Shown here piece by piece: positions 10,109-23,207 of a stretch of 64,000 nt of DNA. This stretch comes from Pseudisothecium myosuroides. Its lineage: Eukaryota; Streptophyta; Bryopsida; Hypnales; Lembophyllaceae. How positions within the stretch are numbered: the first letter of the stretch is position 1; each line of letters opens with the position of its first letter. The notes below the pieces were generated by a model. That model was not told the origin of the DNA. It saw only the letters and a list, made by a program, of their open reading frames with translations, and searched no databases. The stretch covers positions 10,259,321-10,323,320 of the forward strand of contig OX637289.1 in the NCBI GenBank assembly GCA_951799445.1, written 5' to 3'. The position numbers were made by a program, and so were the translations under genes.

Positions 10109-13100
10109 ACTAGAATTGACCGGTATTATCGATCTCGTGATGTTTTCTCTGATTCTCTTCTTTCCTGTTTCACCTGACTGGACGGATATTTTGTATTTGA
10201 TGGAAGTGAGATCGTACAGGTCAAGGGAGGTGATAATTAGCTGTGGTGCATTGTTCGAATAGAAACCTGTAAATATTCTTTTGGCGGATGATCTTGTGAG
10301 ACAAGCTGTATTGATCAAGCTGTATTGATCTCTGGCGGAAGTCTGAAACTCATTTTACTACAGATGTCGTTTCTCTTGAGTATGTGGTCGGCAATTGGTG
10401 TGATTCGATTAGGGTTTCGTTTGTAAGAGCCAGAGTGTAATAATCCAAGTGGAAGGCGATTGATTCAGTTCTTTTTGTGTTGGTTCCTGACTTTGTTGGT
10501 GTAGATGGACTTTGGTATCTGAATCCTGAGCAGTAAAGATTTACAGCGGTCTATTCTGTTGCTTCGTCTATCTCACCCTAAACCGACATGCATCTCGTGA
10601 AGTATGAACCAGGATTCGCGTGACTTGTGTGTATGAACGATTGTGAACTACATAACCCTTTCCTCCAGACTAGACTAGATCAAGACTTTCAAGTCTTCGA
10701 AATCTTCGAAACATACGGTTCTCTCAAATAGGCTGGGGAGGATGGTGTAATGGATTACACCGTTACAACTTGCTTCCTCTCAACTGTGCAAGAACGTGGG
10801 GGACCAAGAGAGTTCGATGAAAGACTTTCATCAATGTTGCAAATCATGGACATGCACTGCAGTTGAGTAACCGAATCCCACCTCATTGGAAGCTTTTGTT
10901 TTTCTGAAAAAACTGGCGAAAGTGACGGACGAATACTACAAAGGGGTTGATACTCTGGTGAGCAACTCTGTTTCAAGTGCTGGCAACGTCCTGCACAGTA
11001 GAGTAGCACCTTCTGCATGAATTCCCCAACCATTACAATTTGGGGGTAAATTGCCGTTGAATTCTATATCACGGTTGTAGAATTCCCCGCTCAGGGAAGC
11101 ACACTGTTCCGAGTGTGTCGTTTCAGTATCTTGTCACAACTGATTTTGATTCATTAGTCAGATTAGCGCCATGTAGATATGTAGTGGTGCACTGGTGCTA
11201 GTGCTAGGATGAAGGATTCATTTTTGGCTTACATTTTGAGATATCTACGTTAAAAGAGAGAGTAACACTCCATTCTTTCACCTTACAATCTTTATGCTTA
11301 GCTGAATCTTAGAAGGGAACTTGTTTTTTTTGCGAAACGACTTGATTCTGTAGTGCTGCATTTTGATATCTACAAGAATTTAGTTGTAGTTTTGGGAGAA
11401 GCTTTGATTCAGTTCTGTGACAGGAGGTTGATGTTTCTGGAGTGTGCTTTTGCAATCGATTCTCCTGCAATAAAAAAAACTCAACAGATTCTTTGGATGC
11501 GTCGCTTTTTCTGTATCTGCAGACGCATTGGTCTGCGGGTTGATGATGCTCGAGATACAGCGAATTTCTCGCCTCTGGTCCTCACTTCTCAGCTGGACAA
11601 TGTTTTATTGGATTTTGGTGACACTTGCGTTGATGATGTCTTTTTCACTCATGAAGTCATCAACACTTGAAGAAAAGGTGACTACAGTAAACCTTAAGTG
11701 GAGCACTCCTCAAAATCGATCCCTATTTTTGAAGGGAAACTAAACAGGGAGGATATCCAAAATGGTGCACATTACAAGGACAAGTGTAAAGTGGAGTTGG
11801 GGGCCATTTTAAATAGTGTGCAGCTCTATTTATAGTACTGTGGAGGTGACAACCTTACAAGTGGTCAATTTTATGTAAACTTTTTGTTGTTTTAACTTGT
11901 TCTCTATGACATGTTTTGATACTACTAGTGTCAATTCTTTCATGTGCATCAAATGGATTTTGGCAACATCTACGTGACACTTTTAGCACCCTACACCTTG
12001 CATCTTTGAAATTTTGTAACTAATTCACAATGCGTTCAAAAATTATGAAACCACTTGCATTTTAATTCATAGTCTTTCACCAATGTGCAAAAATTGTTGT
12101 TCATTTTCTAGAGTATATTGGCTATGCCACAGAGTTTATTTGTGCGATTTTAGATGTAGTTACCTTACATTTTTGGCAATCTACAAACTCTTCTCAATTG
12201 CCACGAGTAGTTCACAGATCAAGCACGTCGCACATCCAAGATAGACAAAAGACATCTTACCAGCATACACTTGAAGTGGTCAATTGTGTCGCATACCGTC
12301 CTACACAATTAGCGCGTGTGCTCCGGCTATGCTTGCGCATCTTGTTACAATTGTCGAGCTTCAGATATATCCGGCAAACCTGCAATGCGGAAACAACACC
12401 AAGAGGCCACGAAAACAGGACCAGAACTCGTCAATGGAGGTTGCACCCTGGGTACAAAAATCACGGGAACATGTGATACTTGCCTGTTTGTTGTAAAGAT
12501 TCTTTGACTACGGATGTCTGCTGACGATTGGCTCTACAGAATCACAGGAGTTCGAAAGACGAGATCAAAGTGTCAGTGTCTTCGTGCATGTTGACAAGCG
12601 GATGGACTGTTTCCCGAGGCTTGTGGCGTCTGCCATTTGGCTACACGTGAATCTCATTTTTTCGATTTTAATTAAAATTCTTGCCTCATCTATTTTAGTG
12701 TCTCTTGAGCCCGGATGTACTACACTCCGGCTATATCAAGCTTCCATACTAATCGAAGTTTCAGATTTTGGATGCGCAACTGAGATACTGTATTTGTAGG
12801 TTGGAGAGTGGATTACTATCTTTCGATTGAGCTCTTCACGGTTGGATTCAGGTGATTGATTTCTATTTTCTTGTGATTCGGGATGAGTTGTTCAGTGCCT
12901 GTTTTTTCGTGACATTATAAATCACGATTGCCGTAGCTGCATTGTTTCGAAGTATGGTCAAATTTTCCAGATTCGAGTTTCTGAATTGCATTTTTGCGTT
13001 CTTGTCTGTTATTTTTCAAAATCATGTGTTCTTGAGCAGTACCCTTCCATATGTAATTTAGAAACGGTCGAATAACGGTCAATTGGGCGCTGAGCTAGAA

Positions 13101-13367
13101 ACCTAGAAACCTAGAACGTCCTCGAACGCCGTTATCGTAACAATGCAGAGCCGGGGCTGAGATGCATCGGAAGTGCATTCGTCGTATGATAATTTTGCTT
13201 TCTTGCGAATTGGTGATCTGGGTAGTGATTACTGTAGTGTACAGGGAGACTTCGGGCAGGCGTAGGTTGTGAGTTGAGACAGGGGAGGAGTTTCTCGTGT
13301 CAAATTCATGGTTTTGTGAATCTCAATTTTTGTATGTTGTGCAGGCTAAGGTACTTATTTTGAGAAA
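10109..13367. other. 3.2-kb gap: flanking UTRs, no gene recognised
   Basis: The first few hundred bases are presumably the 3' UTR of the B12D-like gene, and the last few hundred are leader of the serpin gene (an acceptor-like TTGTGCAG at 13337-13344 lies 24 bases before its ATG). The ORFs at 11353-11670 (105 codons) and 12198-12476 (92 codons) have no recognisable family, no splice partners and mixed composition. They are not called as genes. A short duplication (AGCTGTATTGATC twice) lies at about 10304-10330. Confidence 0.5.
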
Positions 13368-14979
13368 ATGGACGTCGCGGCGGGCCAAACACAGTTCGCG
13401 ATAGATTTATATAAGGCTGTGGTGACGGGCGTAGGGACCGAAAATGCGATCCTGGGGCCTTTGAGTATCAGCCTGGCATTGGCGATGTTGGCGGCGGGGG
13501 CAAAAGGGCCGACTCTGTCGCAGATTGCCAAGAGCATCCAGCTTCCCGAAGGTGCGCCTATGCACAAATCCTCTTCGCACCTCCTCACCAGTGTGCTTGC
13601 CGATGGGAGCCGCGCCGGAGGTCCGCAATTGGCACTTGCCAACGGTGTCTGGATCGAGCAATCTCTGAAGCTGAATCCCCAGTTTCAGCAGGTTCTTAAG
13701 GATAGCTATGGATCGGAAGCCGCATCGGTGGACTTCGTTTCTAAGGTACCAAATAAGTTGATCTCGTCGATGTCACCCACTGTTTTGATTAACACATTGG
13801 ATTCCCCTGAAGCGGTTATGCATTATTGTTTCCTCCTGCTTAGGAATATATGTATCCACTTTTTTGGCTTTGAGTTCTCAAGTTGCGGAAGGCTCTCATG
13901 CAAATGCGCTATTTTTGTCCTTGTTATTCTCGACCAGGATTTTCCATTTTGTGCATATGGTAGACACATTCAGTCCTCTTGCTAAGAGAAGGTGTGCGGA
14001 TTAAGCAGATTAAGCATGTGCAGATTACAATTCTAATTGCCTTTTGCCGTTAAATGCTACCCTGCAAGAACTGCATATAGTAGATCCGTCATTTTGTAAT
14101 GAAATTTGTACCCATTTTTAGGCTGTGATGAACCAGCTTCTTGCATTAGGAGCTGAAATGGACTAGGAAACTGAAATGGTTATTTGTTTGTAGGCGGAGG
14201 AAGTGTTGGCGAAAGTAAACGCATGGGCCAAGGAAGAGACACATGGGAAAATTGAAGACCTACTTCCTCCAGGTTCCGTGGATCAAGGCACCCGTTTAGT
14301 GCTAGCAAATGCGCTCTATTTCAAGGGAAAATGGAAGAAGCCCTTCGATAGCTACTCCACCCGTGAGGAGGATTTCTTCTTGCTGGATGGGAAAACCATC
14401 AAAGTGCCCATGATGCACACATCCGAAGAGCAGTATGTGAAAGAGTTCTCCACCTTCAAAGCCCTTCGTCTTCCCTACGAGTCCGGCAGCGACAAACGCT
14501 TGTTTTCCATGTTCATTCTGTTGCCTCACGAGAAGAACGGGCTTGCAGACTTGGAGAAAGCTCTGGACTTGAAGACGTTGACTGAAGACCTCAAGCATGT
14601 CAATAAAGCAGTCTCCTTGACGAAGTTTCAGCTGCCGAAGTTCAAGGTCTCCTGTGGGTTTGAGGTGCCGCAGGCATTGAAGGCCCTCGGCTTGACCTTG
14701 CCGTTTGGAGACAAGGCAGATCTGACAGGTATGGTGGATTCGCCCGAGGTCGGCAAAAACCTCTACGTCTCCAATGTGTATCATAAAACGTTTGTTGAAG
14801 TGAACGAGGTCGGTACAGAGGCAGCTGCAGCCACAGCCATCACCGTTCAATTGAAGAGTCTCATGATGTCTACTGACCCTGTGGAGTTTGTCTGCGACCA
14901 TCCCTTTTTGTTCGTTCTCAAGGAAGAAGTTGCAAACGTGATTCTCTTCACCGGCCGGATCACCGATCCTTCTGCTTAA
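13368..14979 (+). CDS. Plant serpin (serine/cysteine protease inhibitor), 387 aa
   Basis: Exons 13368-13745 and 14194-14979 join in phase 0 (AAG|GTACC...TTTGTAG|GCG) to give 387 residues, the usual serpin length. Typical blocks are present: N-terminal helix with NAILGPLSISLALAMLAAGA, LANALYFKGKWKKPFD in the core sheet, the breach region TFVEVNEVGTEAAAATA (hinge, Ala-rich), and the C-terminal HPFLFVLKEE and ILFTGRITDP. The reactive-centre loop runs about 333-352. Aligned with the plant LR-x loop, the scissile bond falls at Lys347-Ser348, so an inhibitor of a Lys/Arg-specific protease is predicted; Arabidopsis serpin1 with Arg at P1 inhibits papain-like RD21 and metacaspases. There is no signal peptide, so it is probably cytosolic. 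The intact hinge indicates an inhibitory serpin. The exon 1 reading frame runs on into the intron before stopping, so unspliced messages would give a truncated product. Confidence 0.92.
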
Positions 14980-15963
14980 AAGTAAAATTTTGAGTTCGTT
15001 AATTGATCGAATTCCGGCTTCACTGAGAATTTGGTCAACTGAGAGTCGATCAACTGGTCCAGGTTACCGTACTAGATTTTATCCTCTCTTTCTTTTTTCT
15101 TTTCTTCTTTTATACGGTTATGTTAGTAACCAATCAATAGCTGATTGGAGTGCCAGTAGCAGCCGAGGTTGTGAATTGGATTGTATATTAAACGTTCTGT
15201 ACTATGTGACTAATTAATGGATTAGAATACTACTATGACCCACTACAAAATTTTATTCTATTATATTTAGGCACCTGCGCCTGCCTCACTTACGAAATTT
15301 GGCCAAAGTTCATGAGGGGTGTATGATAACACATTCCAAAACACCCTCCATTGGCAAGAGGTCCCAAAGAATGACAACACACTAGCTAGTTTTTAGAAAT
15401 CTCTCGGGAGCTCAAATCCAAACAGTGAAACCATGTAATCAATCATCCGTCATAAGTAGGAAAAAAAACTAAAGAATTACAAAAGCGATAAAACTGATGA
15501 GGGCATTAACTAAAGTAGGCCTTTGAAATCACTCAGCTGCATCTGTTTTTTCATATCCATGCAAACATTTGGACCGACATCGTAATAGGCTAAAGCATAT
15601 TAATCTGTTAATCTGTTACCACAGAACCGGGATTAGAATTGAGAACTTCAATAGCGAACCTTCAGTAGTGGTTTCTTCAAATTAGAGAAAAGAGTAGACA
15701 CCTCATAACTTCGAAAAATCTCTCCTGCAAGAACCAAAGCCAGCAATAGGACTTTAAAGCATTACAAAATTGTTACAAGTAGTATTGGGTTACTTGCACA
15801 AACTCTAAAAATGACTTGCAGTTGCATAAACTGACAATTGTTTCAGTCAAGTTCAAATTGCCAAGATACAGGGGTGACCAACGACCACACTTCACTCTAA
15901 AATAAACTAATAGAATCAATCGAAAACGCTGGTATACAAGGTAGGGAAGATGTAATGGAAAGC
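14980..15963. other. Convergent 3' region between serpin and VIPP1
   Basis: The interval holds the 3' ends of two convergent genes. The C/T-rich tract at about 15080-15110 and AT-rich DNA after 15200 fit serpin 3' sequence. No independent gene, RNA or element was recognised. Confidence 0.5.
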
Positions 15964-18900
15964 TCAAAAATCATTTGTCCTCTTCCGCAACTCATTCAAT
16001 TCCCTTTCAATCTCCGAGTCCTGGAACGGATAAGGAGTATTGCTACTACGTGCCACTGGTTGTGTGCGGCCTTCCGGAAGCTCTCCTTTTCTCTGCACAA
16101 GTAGCCGATCTTTGTTAGAGGGACAAGAGTAGTAGAGAGGACACAGCGTTCTATAGGGTATTGAAGACCTCGGCGTATTTATAAAAATCAAAGGTCAATG
16201 AGATCAAACCCCAAGTAGACCGCTTTCTCGTAAATAGTTGTATTAGATACTAAGCAACAGGCCTTGAGATGAGAAACTCTTTAGTGTCCTGGGTTTCCTG
16301 CTCCAGGTCCTCTGCAGTACAAACTAGTCTGCACTCTTGTTTGAGACACTAGTCCCTAAGGGCATATTTTGCAGAGGACATGGAGATATTAATAAACATT
16401 CATACAGAAAACATTGAAAAGTGAGACGCCAATTTAATTAATAATAAGGGAGAAAGATGAACCTTTGAAGTGCCCAATACGTCTTGCTTCAATGATGCCA
16501 GATCGTCATCAACAGAGTCAGTTTCTAAAAGTGCAAACTGCAGACACAATCATTCAAACTCCTGTTAGAGATGCAAGCCTGATTTAACAAACCACGTAAA
16601 CTTGTAACGTTAAAACAGGAGGTTGACAACTTCTACAACTTTCTGTAGAAGTTAATTTCAATTCATCAAAAAGTTCATCAGCGAGGGTCAAAATGACGTA
16701 AAGGAAATACAATACCTTGCTAGCTAGATCATCAGTACTGAGTTGAGTAAGTGCTTCAGATTGCGCCTCCAATGAATTAACTGCAGGGCAAGTATTACTT
16801 TAGTAGCGACATATTTTGCATATTTCAACCAACGTTACAAGATTTCTCCCAAGATGCCCTCAATATATTGCGTCCACTAAAGCAGTAATTAAACTAATAG
16901 AAGTACCATTCCCTCGATCTGTTCTAGAAAACCTAGCCGTGTTATGATTGGTAAGGTTGATGTTCGAAACTGCCTTAAATGGCAGCACAGTAGGGAGGAT
17001 TAAAGCAGCTAGGATATCTAGCAGTGGGGTGGGTGTGGTGGGGATCTACTGATTGTAATCCGCAACTTAGATCACTACTGAAAGCGTCATCAACTCTAGC
17101 CGATGCGTTCAGAATAGAGCGGTTTTGAGTCATTGTTAATCCTACTACTCGTTCAGACACAGCCAAAACTATCTGAAGCAGCAATGTATTGGGTTCAAAA
17201 GAGCACCACAACAGCAATCTACCTTTCTCTTCCATCTTCTCAAATGCTGCGAGAGCACCACTGGAATTGATACCACCCAAGAGCTCATTGACCTTCTGTG
17301 AAGTCCTGTAGCATTCCCAACACCCTCTCATTGGTTAAGTGCCTCTCACCCTCTTACTTTCCTTTCAACCTGTTACAGTGCTCAGCACAATCTTAAACCC
17401 AGAGTATGTACCCTGGTGGCAGAGTGTGCAGCTACTTTCAATTGGTGGTATGCTTGGAGTAGTCTTAACTAGACCCTAAAACCATGAACGGCACCTTTCA
17501 CTGGTGAATTAAGCATTCTAGAATGATTTTCTGGTTACCACAAGAGCCTGGGTTTAAGAAGATGCCATGACACTAAGAAGAAATATATCCATGTTCAAGA
17601 CTGAGCTATGAAAAGTGGTATGTACCAAGCAATTGGAAAGATCATCACATAACAACTTAATACTGGAGATAGAAAACCAAAACATACTTTGCAGATTGTG
17701 CTCTTGCTTTCAATGTGTCCTTCTTTGACTTGGCTTCTTGGATCTTGCTCTCAAGCAGCTGCGTGCAAATGCAATAATATTAACCAATAAAAACCACTAC
17801 TTGGAATAAATGCGGTAATTGATTCGATTCTAAACTGGTGATTAACCCCCGAGAGCCCAAATGGCCAAAAGTGGCCACTTCCATATCTATAGGAGTAGAA
17901 ATGAACCACTTAGAAAACTTCCAAGGTAACAAGGTAACAAGATGTGCCGATAGAAAGAAGAAATCGCACCCTACATTTCTGAACAAAAGATATATTATAT
18001 ATATATATAATGAAAGTTACTATAATCGACTATTATCTTCCGAAGTGGAATATCTATTTCCATGTCCGGCACTCAGAGGATAAAATCATTAATAACAGCT
18101 AAAGCAACCGTCCTGTAAGCGAGGGTGAGAATCACTATACCCGAGTGTTGGATATTAGCTTCTCTACCACACCCTTCTGTTGATCCAGCTGGCTTTTCAA
18201 CGCCTTTGCACTTTCCTGTGCAGAAAATGCATCCAGAGCACTGTGAGTGACATGCAGGGTAACACTTAACCTCACGGACAATCATTGTAAATTCTCAACT
18301 CCTCAAGCATGACTTAAGGATGACTTAAGAATTGTTTTCTCCTCAAGCATGACTTAAGAGTTGTTTTCTTCTCAAGCATGACTTAAGAGTTGTTTTCTCC
18401 TCAAGCATGTCAAAATAGACTTGATGAAAAGAAAGTACAAAAAAGAGTCGAATTTGATACCTCGTAATCCTTACGACGTTTTAGAGCCTCTCTAGCCAAA
18501 ACCTCATCGCCTTTTTCCAGAGCCAGCTTGGCTCTCCTGTACCAATCATCGGCCGCTGTTTGGGATGCTTTGTACTTGTTCTCCAGCTGCTTTTGTGACG
18601 CTAGTACCTTCACCCAACCAGGCCAAAGCAAATTAACCTTACGGCCTAATCCAAATAGGATGGCAGTAACAAACTACACAACAAGAGAAAGCTTGTGCAG
18701 TGACATATTTAAATCTGGATGAATTCCAAGACTAGAAAAACATACATTAGAGACCCATTTGCAAGGGTCTCTTTCCTGCGGGTTGAAAAGTCACCCATTC
18801 ACAATGAAATTTATCATCCAAACTCGTGAATTAGATGTAATAAGATGCTTCTACATTCTATCCCAGTCAAAGGTGCTTCCATGAAATGCAATACTCACGG

Positions 18901-19995
18901 TTCAAGGATAGTCTAGGCTCATGATTGAAATCCTACTACTTCAAACACTCATAACTTATCCAAGTGATGTCTAAATAATACATATTTTAGTACATTGGAA
19001 TCCTCTTCAAAATGAGAACAAGAAGCACCAAAAAAAACCCATTCAAAGAATAGAAACCACTCAAGCAAGCTGAAAGCCACGAGAATGGGTTCCCAACCTT
19101 CCCAAGTCATCTATCTTCACACTCAAACTAGGAATCATAAACAAAGAGAGACAAGAACCTGTGCAGATGCTTGCCGCATCTTGATCAAATCATCACTCAT
19201 TTCCAGCACAGTCTGGTCCAGTAGCTTTTCAGGGTCCTCAGCTGAGCTCACAATAGCATTCGCGTAGGACTGCATTCCACATAATATATAAATTTGCCTT
19301 TAGATTATAGAACAAGATTGCCTCTCCAAACATTCTCCTCTGCTCATACAGCAAACTGAATGCTATGGAGAGGATAATCCAACCTTCACAATTCGGACGA
19401 CGCGCTCAAAAATGTTGGCTTGAGCGCATAGGGCACCACCCCGCTTGCTTTGCTTCATTGAACCTTCCACCGCAAGGGCGAGCACACAGGCCCCCACTGC
19501 CACCAATGTCACGAATGTCACACAACAGCTAATTGCCGACTCATGGGACGGCAATACACTTAAACCTCTTTAATATGACCTTCACCAAAACAACATTTGC
19601 AAACATTTCAAAAAAAGTGAAGATGAACACGAACTCTCACTATCAAGCTTTCAAGTTACCTGCGTTTCTTTCATCAATCCTTTCAAATCTAATATTACCT
19701 TTGCCCTAATAAATGCCATGGAACAAAACGGTGATCAATGCGTTCAATGTACCAATATGATCGTACCTCCCCCATCCCAAAAACTGGAATGCGTAGTCCT
19801 TGCGACGAAGGAGCTTCGCAGGGCAAGCGGCTTGTGAGATCTGGCATTGATGTAGTTTGATAAGGAAGCAGAGCACGAGGAAGATGAAGAAGAAGTAGAC
19901 GAACAAGGTGCAGCGGAGAAAGCTCTCTTGCTGCTGGTCACCAACTCCAAGCCCGGACCCGCAAGTCCCAAGGCCACACCCGCCATGGCCACCAT
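15964..19995 (-). CDS. VIPP1: VIPP1/IM30, plastid ESCRT-III-like membrane remodeller (365 aa)
   Basis: Ten exons on the minus strand join with consistent phases: 19767-19995, 19384-19496, 19159-19269, 18461-18607, 18141-18215, 17688-17758, 17223-17305, 16716-16780, 16463-16537 and 15964-16092. The 365-residue product belongs to the PspA/IM30 family, which binds the inner envelope and thylakoid membranes of chloroplasts and forms oligomers needed for thylakoid biogenesis. Residues 1 to about 100 are Ser/Ala-rich and fit a transit peptide. The amphipathic first helix [17 protein letters not shown] starts near 103. Diagnostic motifs follow: [55 protein letters not shown]. The VIPP1-specific C-terminal tail after the PspA core ends [17 protein letters not shown], separating it from bacterial PspA. 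A 31-bp minisatellite lies in the intron after exon 4. Exons 1 and 2 (presequence) are less certain than the rest. Confidence 0.93.
18301..18412 (+). repeat. ~31-bp minisatellite in a VIPP1 intron
   Basis: About 3.5 copies of CCTCAAGCATGACTTAAGAG followed by TTGTTTTCT occur, the first one carrying an internal duplication of GATGACTTAAG. The repeat lies wholly within the intron between the exons at 18461-18607 and 18141-18215, about 50 bases from the former's donor. No function is implied. Confidence 0.85.
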
Positions 19996-21091
19996 CCCTC
20001 ACAAAAACTTCAATCTCCAACAATCTGCATCACTACCCTCGTTCAATGCCGACAACCCCAAACCCTAATTTGCAAACAGAGAATTTCAAATCTCTACCTG
20101 ATCCTCGCCTACGGGTATAGGCTGCGTCACCACAAAGAAACCAATTTTTTTTTAAGTGCAAAAACATCCATAAATTCATAACTTTTAATCTCAACTCATA
20201 TCCCAATTTATAGCCTCTGCCGATAATCTCAGTTCACACCATCAGTTTAAGAAAAATTGTTTAACCCTTCCTCTTTCAAACTTTCCCACAACCATCACAG
20301 CTCCTAATGAAAGAAACACGAATTTTAAACCGCTTCCTCGGCCTCTGTAACGGAGCTCACAACAACCAAATTCAAAAAAATCTCAAAAAATTCGGACATC
20401 CTCAACTTACAATCTCAGATTACAAAACTAAAGTAGTGACAACCGTAATTCGAAACCAAATCGACCTTAAAAAGAAATGGTGAAGGAATGGCAGGTAAAC
20501 TCTCAGAGGGATCTGGAAAAGAATGCATTCACGTTCGAATTCGAAACAATTTTTAAAGCGAGTCTCCTCCCAAAACAGTCACAACTATTGAATTACACAC
20601 TCACCTTCAGTCAATTGCCAAACTGGAGATCAAAAAAATTCAAACGGAAGACCCCAACAACAAAGAAACCGAATAAGCTTAATAAGCATAACCACGACCG
20701 AAGTTTGAAGCTGGGGCACCATATCCGTCTCAGCCAATACACTGCCGCGGCGTCATTGTTCGGCCAGTTTCGATGATTTTTCAAACGAAAATTATCTTAT
20801 TATTATCATTCATCCAAAATCTCCTCTTTCCCGCCGGTTCTTAAACCCTTTCGCGTGTGTGTGTGTTCCGGCTGCGACAGATCTCCACAGTTCTCAAAGA
20901 TCGACTGCCGCAGCTCCCTCTGTGTGTGTGTGTGTGTTTTGCTTGTCGTCGCTACGGGACAGGTTTTGAAGTCTGTTTAAATTATTCCCGTTTCGTGCTG
21001 TTTCATTTCACCTTTTGTTTGTCTCGTGGAGTGGAGTATAGGAGAAGTTGAAGCGAGGGTGCGCTTCGTGAGGGTGAGTTTTGGTGAAGCT
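19996..21091. promoter_or_regulatory. Divergent promoter region, VIPP1 / RPA14
   Basis: The 1.1 kb separates two start codons pointing away from each other, so it holds both leaders and probably both promoters. A telo-box (AAACCCTAA) at 20060-20068 lies about 65 bases upstream of the VIPP1 ATG; telo-boxes are common in plant promoters of growth and ribosomal genes. On the RPA14 side there are short GT microsatellites at about 20856-20865 and 20920-20937, probably in its leader. No clear TATA box could be fixed for either gene. Confidence 0.5.
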
Positions 21092-22135
21092 ATGGCTGAC
21101 ATATCGAATCCTCGACCGATCGTGAATTCGAAGGTTCTGAATAACTACATGGGACGGAGGGTGACGACCGTGGTGAAGGTGTTGACGTTGGAAGGCGGAA
21201 ATGTGGTCGGGGAGATGCCGGATGGCGCTACTATCACGGTGAAGCAAGCGTCACAACACGTTGCCGCTCAGTCGACGTTTATGGAGGTGATTGGAGTCGT
21301 CGAAAGTGACCGCTTCTTGCGAGCGGAAACATGCACAAGCTTTGGTGACAATTTCGGTGAGAGTTCGGTCGAAAAACCCTAAACCCCTCATTAACGTGCA
21401 CAATGCTGTTGCGCATGGTAGGATACAGATCGTGTATGTAATGTTTTGTAGACTTGTAACTTCTTTGGTGAAGTTTAAGAGAATAGTTATTTGTTGTAGA
21501 TTGGAGTGAACCCTTAAACGTCAGGGTTTGTCCTCAAATTGAATGTCATTTGAGTACCATTTTGGGAAATTTCTTTTTGTACATACTTTTAGACACCAAA
21601 ACGTTGTAGTACACACATGCATTGACCAGATGATCAATCTCTGCCATCTCTTAAAAATAGAATATCAAGAATGGCTTCCCCTTTCATTTTTTTGTTTTTC
21701 CTGAATTTTAATGACAAGGTTAACCTAAAACTATACTTTTGGGCATTCAGACTTGTCATGCAATCGAGGGTGAGATTAGTTCATGGCATTGGTACCGTAA
21801 ACATCGCATTTGGAAGAGTCTTAAAGTTTCGTCAATAAACCCTATGCTTGCAAGGATTAGGGCGGGACGACAACCGAGTGTTAGTTTTGGCTTCGTATCA
21901 CTCTAACACAGCGAGTGCGTCAGTGATTCTCGGGGCAGGGACTTGGGCAAATAACCATCATAGATTCTGAGTAAAATCCACTGGCCAGAACTACTAGCCT
22001 ACTTATATCCATTATGTTCATGTGGTTGATCTGTTTTTAAGTTTTACTAAGGCTAGCTAATTGTTTGCAGACCTGCCGACATACAACGAGCTATGTCAAC
22101 TTTCGAATGGAGATAACCGTGACTGCTTCTTTTAG
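21092..22135 (+). CDS. RPA3: Replication protein A 14-kDa subunit (RPA3), 109 aa
   Basis: Two exons, 21092-21356 and 22071-22135, are joined in phase 1 (TTCG|GTGAGA...TTTGCAG|ACC). The product is one OB fold, the whole of the RPA14/RPA3 subunit. It resembles plant RPA3: VLNNYMGRRVTTVVKV, then GGNVVGEMPDGATITV, FMEVIGVVESDRFLRAETC, and in exon 2 TYNELCQLSNGD, which forms the C-terminal trimerisation helix. RPA is the nuclear single-strand DNA-binding heterotrimer used in replication, repair and recombination. The ATG at 21092 was chosen over an in-frame ATG at 21026 because the family starts close to the fold and the extra 22 residues are not conserved-looking. It is divergent from VIPP1. Confidence 0.9.
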
Positions 22136-23207
22136 GCGTTTTTCTGTACTCAAGAACACGTGTGTCGAGAACCTATCTTGACGAGAGAGTAAACGGATGA
22201 AGAAACATGTGACATCGAAGTTCGTGGATTCGGGAGCTTACACAAGTATGCCATACGGAGACTTAAATCTGAATTTGATGAATCTATGAAGGCAAGCAGC
22301 AACTGAACGTTTCTGCCTGCTTTAAACGGCTGTGCATGACGTTAGATTCGAATATCAGAAAGCGTAGTCAGATTTTGTACCTGGATATGGCATGTGCTTG
22401 GTTTATATCTTATAGGGTTACAGTCCGAGCGTCTTTTGTGTGAGGAAAACATACATTAACTTCTTGCAGCAATTCACATCTTGCGTATATATGTGATTGT
22501 CTCATTTTTTTTGTGTCATTTAATCAACTTGAGCTGTCTTTTGTTACTGTTGTTACTGGTTACTGGATCATGATATGTGACATAGTGATTACTGGTTCCG
22601 GAGGTAACAAGGGTAGCGCTCGCTACCCAAGGGCATGGCTAAGGCAAACTACGCAACAGACACTTCATTCACGACCCAGCGCTGTTATTATTGAGCTGCC
22701 TGGTTTCTACGCCTGGAAATGTCTCGTTGTTCTTTTAATTTACTAAATGCAAGTTTACAAGGGTTTTATTTTCAATTGAACCTGATTCTTTATCTGAAAT
22801 AAACGAAGCGAGCACCAATGGACTTGTCAGAGATGGCTTCGCCAGCTCCACAAGGGTGCACCCTCTCAAGTCTCAGATGACGGATTATATTTCTTGAAGA
22901 TCCGCAACCCTGAAGATCAAGAAATTCTTCTATATTCTGACTTACAAGATCGGGAAGATAGTCCGTAACGTCCATGATGATACGTTCACGATGATTTGTC
23001 TCTAGTCTGACCGAAGATCCGTAACTCCCCGCGATTCGTAATTTCTTGATGTTCTTACCGCGGACGCAATTGCGAAGCTCAATGCAGGCGGCATGTTCGG
23101 TCCCCTGGATCCACCTCAAGTTGTGTCACATCGACTTCAGCGACGCTTTTGCAGATGGCTCGAGGACCTGGGTGACGGTCAACTCTCAAGGTTTGTGTCT
23201 GGTTTTA
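22136..23207. other. Convergent 3' region; possible extra exon on minus strand
   Basis: It contains the 3' UTR of the RPA14 gene and downstream sequence of the minus-strand gene ending at 23208. A minus-strand open frame at 22790-23094 follows a CCAG acceptor-like site and could be an alternative 3' exon of that gene, but its composition is not clearly coding. Nothing else was recognised. Confidence 0.4.

Noticed and set aside
11353..11670. 105-codon plus-strand ORF between the B12D-like and serpin genes
   Set aside because: No recognisable domain, no flanking splice partners, and ordinary composition for chance open frames in this region.
14302..14901. 199-codon minus-strand ORF
   Set aside because: It is antisense to exon 2 of the serpin; its length comes from codon bias of the real gene on the plus strand.
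17990..18012. AT dinucleotide run in a VIPP1 intron as a regulatory site
   Set aside because: Simple microsatellite with no supporting context.
22790..23094. Minus-strand open frame as a definite last exon of the unrecognised gene
   Set aside because: A join in phase is possible, but the residue pattern is not clearly coding and simple read-through to the stop at 23208 is the plainer model.
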